DNA from: Streptomyces sp. NBC_01016
GTDB lineage: Bacteria; Actinomycetota; Actinomycetes; Streptomycetales; Streptomycetaceae
Length of the DNA: 64,000 bases
Direction of reading: 5' to 3'
Assembly (NCBI RefSeq): GCF_026341035.1
Contig: NZ_JAPEOQ010000001.1
Coordinates: 1,922,001 to 1,986,000 of the forward strand
Position numbers and translations under genes: made by a program
The notes under the pieces: generated by a model
Seen by the model: the letters and a program-made list of their open reading frames with translations, nothing else
Told to the model about the DNA's origin: nothing
Databases searched by the model: none
Shown: positions 38,228 to 46,181 of the stretch, piece after piece
Layout: every line of letters begins with the position of its first letter
Numbering within the stretch: the first letter of the stretch is position 1

Positions 38228-38239
38228 GCCCCACCCTCC

Positions 38240-38299
38240 TTGAACGCGTTCAAAAACGCTGACAGTCATGAAGGTAGACCTGTTTTTGAACATGTTCAA
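38240..38299 (-). promoter_or_regulatory. Two TetR-type operators (TTGAAC-nn-GTTCAA)
   Basis: TTGAACGCGTTCAA (38240-38253) and TTGAACATGTTCAA (38286-38299) are perfect palindromes whose centres are 46 bp apart. The first lies 12 bp before the start of the membrane protein gene and would block its promoter or leader. The TetR gene at 36550 is the nearest candidate regulator. Confidence 0.75.
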
Positions 38300-38360
38300 G
38301 CGGGAGTCGTCGTACGTGACGGGGGTCTCAGGTGAAGTTCTCCGATGGCGGCCGGAAGGC

Positions 38361-38762
38361 TCAGTTCCGCGCCAGCTCCGGCCTCTTGAGGTAGTCCGTG
38401 AAGCCGACGACGTTGCCCCACGGGTCGGCGAACTCCACGACGTACCCGGTGGAGGTGGAGAAGGGTGGGTCGAGCAGCTCGATGTCCGCGGCGCGCAGCG
38501 CGTCGGCCGTGGCCCGCGCGTCCGGCACCTCCAGCCACAGCCGCGCGGCGGGCCAGGCGGGCGGCCGGTGGCCGAACCCGTCCTCGACCCGCAGCAGCAC
38601 GCCGGGCGTCTCCTTGCCGGCCGCGAGCAGCGCGATCCCGGCCTCGTCGATACGGAACTTCACAGGGAAGCCCACGCGCTCGTAGAAGGCGACGGCCTCG
38701 GCCAGATCGCCGACGGGGAACAGGGCGTTGTCGAACCCGAGGATTTCCAGCTCATGTGGCAT
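38361..38762 (-). CDS. VOC-family (glyoxalase/bleomycin-resistance-fold) protein
   Basis: The 133-residue protein has the two beta-alpha-beta-beta-beta halves of the VOC fold, with LGFDNALFPVGDLAEAVAFY at the start and EFADPWGNVVGFTDY at the end (the usual DPDGN region). The metal ligands cannot be assigned without a model, so glyoxalase, dioxygenase or resistance roles are all open. It lies downstream of the sdh terminator and is probably a single-gene unit. The ATG start at 38762 lacks a clear ribosome-binding site. Confidence 0.85.
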   Translation of the reverse strand: MPHELEILGFDNALFPVGDLAEAVAFYERVGFPVKFRIDEAGIALLAAGKETPGVLLRVEDGFGHRPPAWPAARLWLEVPDARATADALRAADIELLDPPFSTSTGYVVEFADPWGNVVGFTDYLKRPELARN

Positions 38763-38788
38763 AGCGGCAGATTAGCGAGCAACCGGGC

Positions 38789-38838
38789 AAAAACGGCGAA
38801 GGCCCCGCTCCCGGAACGAATCCGGGAGCGGGGCCTTC
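38789..38838 (-). terminator. Rho-independent terminator of the sdh operon
   Basis: A perfect 18-bp stem (38798-38815 with 38821-38838) has a 5-nt loop. Read on the minus strand it is followed by a TTTTT tract (38789-38793). It lies 28 bp after sdhB and separates the operon from the VOC gene. Confidence 0.9.
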
Positions 38839-38865
38839 AGAGCCCTGCGGCGAAAGCCGGGAAGG

Positions 38866-39642
38866 TCAGAAGCGGCGCGTGATCAGCGCCCGCTTCACTT
38901 CCTGGATCGCCTTGGTGACCTCGATGCCACGCGGGCAGGCGTCCGTGCAGTTGAAGGTCGTGCGGCAACGCCACACACCGTCACGGTCGTTGAGGATCTC
39001 CAGGCGCTGCTCCCCGGCCTCGTCACGCGAGTCGAAGATAAAGCGGTGGGCGTTCACGATGGCGGCAGGACCGAAGTACTGGCCGTCGTTCCAGAACACC
39101 GGGCAGGACGACGTGCACGCGGCGCACAGGATGCACTTGGTGGTGTCGTCGAAGCGGGCCCGGTCCTCGTCGGACTGGTAGCGCTCACGCGTCGGCTCGT
39201 TGCCCTTGGTGACGAGGAACGGCATGACGTCGCGGTACGCCTGGAAGAACGGGTCCATGTCCACCACGAGGTCCTTGAGGACCGTGAGGCCCTTGATGGC
39301 CTCGACCGTGATGGGCTTCTCCGGGTTGATGTCCTTGAGAAGCGTCTTGCAGGCCAGACGGTTCTTGCCGTTGATCCGCATCGCGTCGGACCCGCAGATG
39401 CCGTGCGCGCAGGAGCGACGGAACGTCAGCGTGCCGTCCTGCTCCCACTTGACCTTGTGCAGCGCGTCGAGAACCCGCTCCTTGGGGTCCATCTCCAGCT
39501 GGAAGTCCTGCCAGGTCGACTCGTCGGAGACCTCAGAGTTGAACCGGCGCACGCGCAGCGTGATCGTGATGTTCGGGGTGTCGGCGAAGCCGGGCTCGGG
39601 CGCGCCTGCCGCTTCCGCCTTGTCCATGGTGGGGGTAGCCAT
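38866..39642 (-). CDS. sdhB: Succinate dehydrogenase iron-sulfur subunit
   Basis: SdhB passes electrons from the flavoprotein to the membrane anchor. The 258-residue protein has the three expected cysteine groups: RRSCAHGICGSDAM for the 2Fe-2S centre, CILCAACTSSCP for the 4Fe-4S centre and CRTTFNCTDACPRGI for the third. The start overlaps the sdhA stop by one base. It is the last gene of the sdhCDAB operon, followed by a strong terminator. Confidence 0.97.
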   Translation of the reverse strand: MATPTMDKAEAAGAPEPGFADTPNITITLRVRRFNSEVSDESTWQDFQLEMDPKERVLDALHKVKWEQDGTLTFRRSCAHGICGSDAMRINGKNRLACKTLLKDINPEKPITVEAIKGLTVLKDLVVDMDPFFQAYRDVMPFLVTKGNEPTRERYQSDEDRARFDDTTKCILCAACTSSCPVFWNDGQYFGPAAIVNAHRFIFDSRDEAGEQRLEILNDRDGVWRCRTTFNCTDACPRGIEVTKAIQEVKRALITRRF

Positions 39643-41396
39643 CAGTACTTACGCTCCATCGGCTGGTAGCGGGTCTGGACGACCGGCTTGTAGTCGAGAC
39701 GGATGGACTCGGAGCCGTCGTCGCCGACCTCGCGGTACGCCATGGTGTGGCGCATGAAGTTGACGTCGTCCCGGGTGGGGAAGTCCTCGCGGTAGTGACC
39801 GCCGCGGGACTCCTTGCGCGCCAGGGCGGAAGTCGCCATGACCTCGGCCAGGTCGAGCAGGTTGCCCAGCTCGATGGCCTCCAGGAGGTCCGTGTTGAAC
39901 CGCTTGCCCTTGTCCTGGACGGACACGTTCTTGTAGCGGGCGCGCAGCTCGGCGATCTTCTCGACGGCCGTCTTGATCGTCTGCTCGGTGCGGAACACCA
40001 TCACGTTGGCGTCCATGCACTCCTGCAGCTCGTTGCGGATCACCGCGACGCTCTCGGTGCCCTGCGAGTCACGCAGCCGCTCGACGAGCTCCTCGACCAG
40101 CGTGGCCGGGTCCTCCGGCAGCTCGACGAACTCGGTCTTGTGCGCGTACTCGGCGGCCGCGATGCCCGCACGACGTCCGAAGACGTTGATGTCGAGCAGC
40201 GAGTTGGTGCCGAGACGGTTGGCGCCGTGCACGGAGACACAGGCGACCTCACCGGCGGCGTACAGGCCGGGGACGACGGTGGTGTTGTCCGCGAGGACCT
40301 CACCCTCGACGTTCGTCGGGATGCCGCCCATGGCGTAGTGCGCGGTCGGCTGGATCGGGATCGGGTCCGTGTAGGGCTCGATGCCGAGGTACGTACGCGC
40401 GAACTCGGTGATGTCCGGGAGCTTGGCGTCGAGCTGCTCCGGCGGGAGGTGCGTGAGGTCGAGGTAGACGTGGTCGCCCTCGGGGCCGCAGCCGCGGCCC
40501 TCACGGATCTCCGTGTAGATGGAGCGGGACACGACGTCACGGGACGCGAGGTCCTTCATGACGGGCGCGTACTTCTCCATGAAGCGCTCGCCGTCCTTGT
40601 TACGGAGGATGCCGCCCTCACCACGGGCGCCTTCCGTAAGGAGGATGCCCATGCGCCAGATGCCGGTCGGGTGGAACTGGAAGAACTCCATGTCCTCCAG
40701 CGGGATCCCGCGCCGGTAGCAGGCGGCCTGGCCGTCGCCGGTCAGGGTGTGCGCGTTCGACGTCACCTTGAAGAACTTGCCGGTGCCGCCGGACGCGTAG
40801 ATGACCGACTTCGCCTGGAAGATGTGGATCTCGCCGGTGGCCAGCTCGTAGGCGACCACACCGGCGGACTTCTTGACGCCGTCTTCCTCGACGATCAGCT
40901 GGTCCAGGACGTAGAACTCGTTGAAGAACTCCACGCCCTCCTTCACGCAGTTCTGGTACAGCGTCTGAAGGATCATGTGGCCCGTGCGGTCCGCGGCGTA
41001 GCAGGACCGGCGGACCGGCGCCTCGCCGTGGTTACGGGAGTGACCGCCGAAGCGGCGCTGGTCGATCGTGCCGTTCGGGGTGCGGTTGAACGGCAGGCCC
41101 ATCTTCTCGAGGTCGAGGACCGAGTCGATGGCCTCCTTCGCCAGGATCTCGGCGGCGTCCTGGTCGACCAGGTAGTCGCCGCCCTTGATCGTGTCGAAGG
41201 TGTGCCACTCCCAGTTGTCCTCCTCCACGTTGGCGAGCGCCGCGGCCATGCCGCCCTGCGCCGCGCCCGTGTGGGAACGCGTGGGGTAGAGCTTGGTCAG
41301 CACGGCGGTGCGGCTGCGCTTCGTCGACTCGATGGCCGCGCGCATGCCGGCGCCGCCGGCGCCGACGATGACGGTGTCGTACTTGTGAATCTTCAC
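39642..41396 (-). CDS. sdhA: Succinate dehydrogenase flavoprotein subunit
   Basis: SdhA oxidises succinate to fumarate and carries covalent FAD. The 584-residue protein starts VIVGAGGAGMRAAIES and has TRSHTGAAQGG, with the His that binds FAD. The catalytic region FGGHSRNHGEAPVRRS and HPTGIW segment are visible. The start is GTG (41396). The gene is coupled to sdhB downstream and lies 19 bp after sdhD. The operon order is C-D-A-B. Confidence 0.97.
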   Translation of the reverse strand: MKIHKYDTVIVGAGGAGMRAAIESTKRSRTAVLTKLYPTRSHTGAAQGGMAAALANVEEDNWEWHTFDTIKGGDYLVDQDAAEILAKEAIDSVLDLEKMGLPFNRTPNGTIDQRRFGGHSRNHGEAPVRRSCYAADRTGHMILQTLYQNCVKEGVEFFNEFYVLDQLIVEEDGVKKSAGVVAYELATGEIHIFQAKSVIYASGGTGKFFKVTSNAHTLTGDGQAACYRRGIPLEDMEFFQFHPTGIWRMGILLTEGARGEGGILRNKDGERFMEKYAPVMKDLASRDVVSRSIYTEIREGRGCGPEGDHVYLDLTHLPPEQLDAKLPDITEFARTYLGIEPYTDPIPIQPTAHYAMGGIPTNVEGEVLADNTTVVPGLYAAGEVACVSVHGANRLGTNSLLDINVFGRRAGIAAAEYAHKTEFVELPEDPATLVEELVERLRDSQGTESVAVIRNELQECMDANVMVFRTEQTIKTAVEKIAELRARYKNVSVQDKGKRFNTDLLEAIELGNLLDLAEVMATSALARKESRGGHYREDFPTRDDVNFMRHTMAYREVGDDGSESIRLDYKPVVQTRYQPMERKY

Positions 41397-41415
41397 TGGT
41401 TCGCTCGCCTCGGCT

Positions 41416-41901
41416 TTAACGGATGTTCGGGTCGAAGGTGAAGATCACCAGCGTGCCCAGCAGGACGGTGAAGACCGTCGCGGCGTACAGCAGGCCCTTC
41501 AGCCACATACGGGTCTGGGGGCGCTCGGCGTAGTCGTTGATGACGGTACGCAGGCCGTTGGCGCCGTGCAGCATCGCGAGCCACAGCATCAGCAGGTCCC
41601 AGCCCTGCCAGAACGGGGACGCCCAGCGGCCCGCCACGAAGGCGAAGCCGATCTTGGAGACGCCGCCGTCGAGGACGAGCTGGATCAGCAGGTGGCCGAG
41701 GACCAGGACGACAAGGACGACACCCGAGAGGCGCATGAACAGCCATGCGGCCATCTCGAAGTTGCCGCGCGTCGAACGCGGGGTCTTCGAGGTGCGCTTG
41801 CGCGGGGCCTCGATGTACGGAGCCGGGTTGTCGACGTCGTAGAGCGAAACGCCCTCGACGGGGCCGACGCCGGACGTCGCGGGGGTGGTGTCAGCAGACA
41901 T
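41416..41901 (-). CDS. sdhD: Succinate dehydrogenase hydrophobic membrane anchor subunit
   Basis: This 161-residue subunit has a hydrophilic N-terminus and three transmembrane helices (SGVVLVVLVLGHLLIQLVL, LMLWLAMLHGANGLRTVI, LLYAATVFTVLLGTLVIF). With SdhC it holds heme b and the quinone site; HGANGLR contains a likely heme-ligand His. ATG 41901 is preceded by GGGAGCTGAGG. It is the second gene of the operon. Confidence 0.93.
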   Translation of the reverse strand: MSADTTPATSGVGPVEGVSLYDVDNPAPYIEAPRKRTSKTPRSTRGNFEMAAWLFMRLSGVVLVVLVLGHLLIQLVLDGGVSKIGFAFVAGRWASPFWQGWDLLMLWLAMLHGANGLRTVINDYAERPQTRMWLKGLLYAATVFTVLLGTLVIFTFDPNIR

Positions 41902-41909
41902 GTCTGGCC

Positions 41910-42290
41910 TCAGCTCCCGAAGAGTGCGCGGACGGCGTGGCCGAGTACGGGGTAGAGAGCCCCGACCATCAGGACGATCCAGATGCCCATGACGGTCCAG
42001 AGCATCTGCTTCTGGTAGCGCGGCCCCTTCGACCAGAAGTCGACAGCGATCACACGCAGGCCGTTGAGCGCGTGGAAGAGGATTGCGGCGACGAGGCCGT
42101 ATTCCAGCAGCGCGACGATCGGCGTCTTATAGGTACCAACGACATCGTCGTACGCCTCGGGTGAGACGCGGACGAGAGCGGTGTCCAGGACGTGCACGAA
42201 CAGGAAGAAGAAAATGAGGACACCGGTGACTCGATGAGCCACCCACGACCACATGCCTTCCCGGCCGCGGTACAGCGTTCCAGCCGGCAC
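41910..42290 (-). CDS. sdhC: Succinate dehydrogenase cytochrome b556 subunit
   Basis: This 126-residue subunit has three membrane helices. The first is HRVTGVLIFFFLFVHVLDT, with the HRVTG signature; the second holds ALNGLRV near the heme. The GTG start at 42290 has GGAGGG upstream. It is the first gene of sdhCDAB. The 135-bp region before it should hold the operon promoter, but I cannot fix its position. Confidence 0.93.
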   Translation of the reverse strand: MPAGTLYRGREGMWSWVAHRVTGVLIFFFLFVHVLDTALVRVSPEAYDDVVGTYKTPIVALLEYGLVAAILFHALNGLRVIAVDFWSKGPRYQKQMLWTVMGIWIVLMVGALYPVLGHAVRALFGS

Positions 42291-42426
42291 GGAAGAACCC
42301 TCCGGGAGCGGGGACTAGAGCCGCGCCGGCTTCAGTGTCGGGCGGGCCCAGCCGGGTACGGTCCACCGGCCGCTCGTCATCGTATCGACGAGTTGTCGGG
42401 ACACTCGCACGGGGGGCTTATGTGTG

Positions 42427-42450
42427 ATCAAACAGGCAATCAAACAGGCA
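42427..42450. repeat. 12-bp tandem duplication over a stop codon
   Basis: ATCAAACAGGCA occurs twice head to tail (42427-42438 and 42439-42450). Read on the minus strand the second copy holds the stop codon of the OHCU-decarboxylase-like gene and the first repeats it downstream. This looks like a replication-slippage duplication. Confidence 0.85.
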
Positions 42451-42997
42451 CGTACGGGCTATTGATGCCAGTTTCTCGGCCGGTTTCCCGAAGGGTCATT
42501 CGGGCGAGGCGGCCCCGGGCGAGTCGGCGCAGCTCCTCGGCGGCCAGTTCGCGCTCGTGCACCGGGTCGTTGCCGAGCCGGGTGCGCAGGCCCGCGAGCA
42601 GGTGATCGAGGGCCTCGCCGGGCGCGATGTCGTCCAGGCAGATCACGAAGGGGTGGCCGAAGCGGGTCTGGTACGCGCTGTGGGCCGCGACCAGCGCGGT
42701 GATCGCCGCCGCGTACGCGGCGGCCTGCGGCAGCGCGAGGTCCTCGCCGGTCAGGGCCTCGGCGATGTCCACGGGTGTGAGGTCGTACGCCGCCTCGTCG
42801 GACGCGGCGAGCAGCGCTTCCAGGTCCGGATACGGGCGGTGTGCGGCGATGCGGCGGGCCCATGAGCGGCTGCGGCAGCACGTGCGCAGGGCCTGCTCGG
42901 CGTCGTCCTGCGGCAGCGCGTTGAAGTCTGCGAGGCCCCCGTGTGCCGTGACCTGAGCCGGTATGGGCAGACGGCCGGGGGAGTGAAGGGGGCGCAG
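42440..42997 (-). CDS. OHCU-decarboxylase-domain protein without a standard start codon
   Basis: The open frame (42440-43081) encodes a 2-oxo-4-hydroxy-4-carboxy-5-ureidoimidazoline decarboxylase-like domain: FNALPQDDAEQALRTCC, RPYPDLEALLAASDEAAYD, HPFVICLDDIAPGE and AAEELRRLARGRL. The family acts in ureide breakdown from urate. No ATG, GTG or TTG lies in frame before the domain; the only one, GTG 42772, is inside it. A CTG at 42997 with a GGAGG site (about 5 nt spacing) is my best start. The usual catalytic HPRIG His segment is replaced by ALTGEDLALPQ, so activity is doubtful. It could also be a pseudogene. Confidence 0.65.
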   Translation of the reverse strand: MRPLHSPGRLPIPAQVTAHGGLADFNALPQDDAEQALRTCCRSRSWARRIAAHRPYPDLEALLAASDEAAYDLTPVDIAEALTGEDLALPQAAAYAAAITALVAAHSAYQTRFGHPFVICLDDIAPGEALDHLLAGLRTRLGNDPVHERELAAEELRRLARGRLARMTLRETGRETGINSPYVPV

Positions 42998-43209
42998 CGC
43001 GGCCTCCGGCGGAGCGGGAGTTGTGGATGTGCTGTAACGGTAGTGATTCCTGGCCGTGAGTGTCCGACGGATGCGCGAATTTCACTCGGACGGGAGGGTT
43101 TGCGGAGCTTGGGTGGACGCAATGCGCCTGTTTGTGCCCGCGCCCCTGGAGGTCCGCCGTTAACGTCGGCGGCGTACTTGTCGGCTTGACGGGGTTCAGC
43201 GAGGTGTTC

Positions 43210-44772
43210 GTGAAGAAGGAGCGGCAGGCTCTGGTGGCCGTTGCCACCGGGGTCGTTCTGGTCACGGCCGTGGGGTGCTCGGACGGTGGCGGGTCTCCGT
43301 CCGACGGGAAGTCGGCGACCTCCGCGGCGCCCTCGCCCACCCGCTCGTATCCGCTGTCGAAGCCCGCGCACACGATCCCCGAGGTGCGCGACTTCACGCC
43401 GGCGCACGGGCCGGGCTGGAAGCCGGGCGGCGGCAAGGTCGTCGTGAAGGACGGCGAACTGGCGGACGAGGGGCGGCTCCTCGCGGAGGAACTGGACCTG
43501 AAGTACGCCGGGGGCGGGGACGCCGGGTCCGGTGACGTCGAGCTGGCGCTCGGCGGGAAGAGCGGGGCGAACCCGGAGTCGTACCGGATGACCGTGCGCG
43601 GCGGGACCGTGCGGATCACCGGGCCGAGCGACACCGGCGTGTACTACGGGACGCGCACGCTCAAGCAGGAGGTGCACGACGGTGCGAAGGCGCCGGAGGG
43701 TGTCACCGCCGACGAGCCCGCCAAGGCGCAGCGCGGGTTCAACCTCGACATCGCGCGCAAGCACTTCACGGCCGACTGGATCAAGGACCGGATCCGGGAC
43801 ATCGGGGACCTCAAGTACAACCAGCTGGGCCTGCACTTCTCCGACGACCAGTCCTTCCGCATCGAGTCCGACTCGCATCCGGAGGTCGTCTCCAAGGACC
43901 ACCTCAGCAAGGCGCAGGTGCGGGACATCCTGCGGCTCGCCGCTCAGCGGCACATCACGGTCGTGCCGGAGATCGACTCGCCGGGGCACCTGGGCGCGGT
44001 CATCGCCGCGCACCCCGACCTCCAGCTGCGCGACGCGAGCGGGGTGGCGGCGCGCGGCGCCGTCGACATCTCCAAGCCGGGCTCCGCGAAGATCGTCGAC
44101 GATCTGCTGAAGGAGTACGCGAAGTTGTTCAAGGGCGCGTACTGGCATCTGGGCGCCGACGAGTACCGGGCGCTGATGAGCGAGAACCCCGAGGCCTCCT
44201 ACCCGCAGCTCGCCGCCGCGGCGCGCAAGAAGTACGGGGCGAACGCCAAGGTCCAGGACCTCGCGCAGGGCTGGCTCAACGACCGGGCGAAGACCATGGC
44301 CCCGTACGACCGGAAGCTGAAGGCCTGGAACGACGGGTTCTACAAGGGCGGGGTCGTCGACGCCGACAAGGGCATCGAGGTCGCGTACTGGACCGGCAAG
44401 GAGATCGGGGCGCGCGAGCCGCTCGAGTATCTGGACGAGGGCCGGAAGCTGACCAACTACAACGACGAGTACCTGTACTACGTCCTCGGCCAGCCCAACA
44501 CCTTCGTCTATCCGACCGGTGAGCGGATCTACAAGAGCTGGACGCCGCGCGTCGTGCGCAAGACGAGTCCGGTGCCCGCGAAGTACGACGACCAGATCCT
44601 GGGCGGCTCCTTCGCCGTGTGGTGCGACATCTCAGGAGCGCAGACCCCGGAGCAGGTCGCGAAGGGCGTCCGGATGCCGCTGCGGGCGACCGTGCAGAAG
44701 CTGTGGGACCCGCGGAAGCCGGAGCTGAGCTGGCCGAAGTTCGTCGCCCTGGCCGACAAGCTGGACGGCTGA
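43210..44772 (+). CDS. GH20 beta-N-acetylhexosaminidase lipoprotein
   Basis: This secreted enzyme removes terminal N-acetylglucosamine, for example from chitin fragments or cell-wall material. It has a lipobox-like signal (VVLVTAVGC, Cys near residue 23). A GH20b-type domain precedes the barrel, which starts FNLDIARKHFTADWIKD. The catalytic Asp-Glu pair is D317-E318 in WHLGADEY. The GTG at 43210 was chosen because the mature signal sequence starts directly after it. The product is 520 residues. It stands alone with a 128-bp upstream spacer. Confidence 0.92.
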   Translation: MKKERQALVAVATGVVLVTAVGCSDGGGSPSDGKSATSAAPSPTRSYPLSKPAHTIPEVRDFTPAHGPGWKPGGGKVVVKDGELADEGRLLAEELDLKYAGGGDAGSGDVELALGGKSGANPESYRMTVRGGTVRITGPSDTGVYYGTRTLKQEVHDGAKAPEGVTADEPAKAQRGFNLDIARKHFTADWIKDRIRDIGDLKYNQLGLHFSDDQSFRIESDSHPEVVSKDHLSKAQVRDILRLAAQRHITVVPEIDSPGHLGAVIAAHPDLQLRDASGVAARGAVDISKPGSAKIVDDLLKEYAKLFKGAYWHLGADEYRALMSENPEASYPQLAAAARKKYGANAKVQDLAQGWLNDRAKTMAPYDRKLKAWNDGFYKGGVVDADKGIEVAYWTGKEIGAREPLEYLDEGRKLTNYNDEYLYYVLGQPNTFVYPTGERIYKSWTPRVVRKTSPVPAKYDDQILGGSFAVWCDISGAQTPEQVAKGVRMPLRATVQKLWDPRKPELSWPKFVALADKLDG

Positions 44773-44874
44773 CGGTCCTGATCCGCCGTTCTGGTGGCGA
44801 AGTCCCGTGCGCCTGTGGTCTATTCGGCCGCAGGTACGACGTTTGTGGCGTACACCGGGACGGGGGGAACGGAC

Positions 44875-45384
44875 ATGGGTTACTGGGGCTATTACGTGGT
44901 CGCCAGAAGCGGTCAGCCGCTGGACAAGTGCGAGGCCCTGGGCGGGGTGCGCGAGGAGCTGACGCTCCTGGAGGAGCGGGCCGACGGCTGGCAGGTGTGG
45001 GAGTGCCCCGGCGGCGGCGAGCAGGCGCGGGACGTGGGCAGCATGAACGCGCTGGCGGCGGAGACCGGGGCGCCCGCCCTGTTCGCGTACGTCATGGACT
45101 CCGCCTGCGCGGTCATAGAGGCGGCCGGTCCGGAGAGCGGGGCGTGGACGGCGTGCCTGGGGCGCGCCGCGATGACCGGGTACATCGGCGGGGACGAACG
45201 CGCCCTGGAGGACTACTTCCTGACGCCGGGCGACGCCGCCGAGCGGGCCGTCGGCTGGGCCGGCGAGTGCGGCCGCGAGGTGCCGCTGGAGCCGATCGAC
45301 GAGGTGCTGCGGGCGGCCGCCCAGCCCTCGGCCGAGGAGCTGTTCTTCCGCTTCCTCGACCGGCTCGGCGTCCAAGGACTGTGA
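44875..45384 (+). CDS. Conserved actinobacterial protein of unknown function
   Basis: The 169-residue protein begins MGYWGYYVVARSGQPLDKCE. It has seven aromatic residues in its first 25, five Cys scattered through the chain, and no membrane or signal segment. No family is recognised. I chose ATG 44875 because GGGGGGAACGG precedes it and the upstream extension is atypical. It lies 82 bp before another unknown on the same strand and may form an operon with it. Confidence 0.75.
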   Translation: MGYWGYYVVARSGQPLDKCEALGGVREELTLLEERADGWQVWECPGGGEQARDVGSMNALAAETGAPALFAYVMDSACAVIEAAGPESGAWTACLGRAAMTGYIGGDERALEDYFLTPGDAAERAVGWAGECGREVPLEPIDEVLRAAAQPSAEELFFRFLDRLGVQGL

Positions 45385-45466
45385 CGTTCCGCGCTGTGCG
45401 GACGCAGTGGGATACGTAGGCGTCAAGGGGAATTGCTGGGTCCGCGTCCGGAGGAGCGTTACGTCC

Positions 45467-46033
45467 ATGAGCCTGGTGGAACTGATCGCGCAGGCCGATG
45501 AACGAGGCCTTGCCACGAGTGGGCTCGGCTGCCTCGACCGGTGTGTACCGCTGCTCGGCGTCGGCGGGCCCGGCGACCCCGAGGAGGACGTGCTGCGCCC
45601 GCTGTGGGCGAGCCTCGCGGAGGACGGCGCGGACTGGGGAGCGCGGCTCGTGACGGCGCGCGACGAGCTGAGCGGCGCGGCGGGCAAGGGCGAGGCCGCG
45701 GAGCTGGTGCGGCGGATGCTCGGGGCGGCGCCGGAGCGGGCGGTGGCCGTGGCGTGGCGGGAGTGGGCGGACGCCTGCTCGGTGGCGGCGCTCCAGGTGC
45801 ACCGGATGCTCGATGTGACGGAGGACCGGGCGGCCGGCGTGAGCGCGCGCCGCGAAGGCCGCACCGAAGGGATGTCGCCGCTGGTCGCGGCCGAACTGCG
45901 CCGCCAGACCCAGATCCTGGAACTGCTCGCGGGCGGCGGCGCGGGCGGCCTGCGGCAGGCCCTGGTCGTCTCGACGGAGGGGCGCAGGGTGCTGCGGGCG
46001 GCCGTCTCGCGGCGTGCGCGGGGACGCGGCTGA
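45467..46033 (+). CDS. Conserved actinobacterial protein of unknown function, alpha-helical
   Basis: The 188-residue protein is rich in Ala, Arg, Glu and Leu and looks mainly helical (EAAELVRRMLGAAPERAVAV). The Arg-rich C-terminus ends SRRARGRG. No signal peptide, membrane helix or enzyme motif is seen. The start is ATG 45467 with GGAGGAG upstream. It lies between an unknown and the MFS exporter on the same strand. Nothing fixes its role. Confidence 0.75.
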   Translation: MSLVELIAQADERGLATSGLGCLDRCVPLLGVGGPGDPEEDVLRPLWASLAEDGADWGARLVTARDELSGAAGKGEAAELVRRMLGAAPERAVAVAWREWADACSVAALQVHRMLDVTEDRAAGVSARREGRTEGMSPLVAAELRRQTQILELLAGGGAGGLRQALVVSTEGRRVLRAAVSRRARGRG

Positions 46034-46181
46034 CGCCTTCGGGCCCGTCTTCGGACTCCCGTCCGCGCCGCTCTCGCGGACATGACGCACGCGCCGGTGT
46101 AAAACGGGCGTGCGGGCGGAGGATGAGAGGCGATGCGCGGAACCGGGCCCGCGCGGCCGTCGATGGAGGAGGCCGAGCCCC

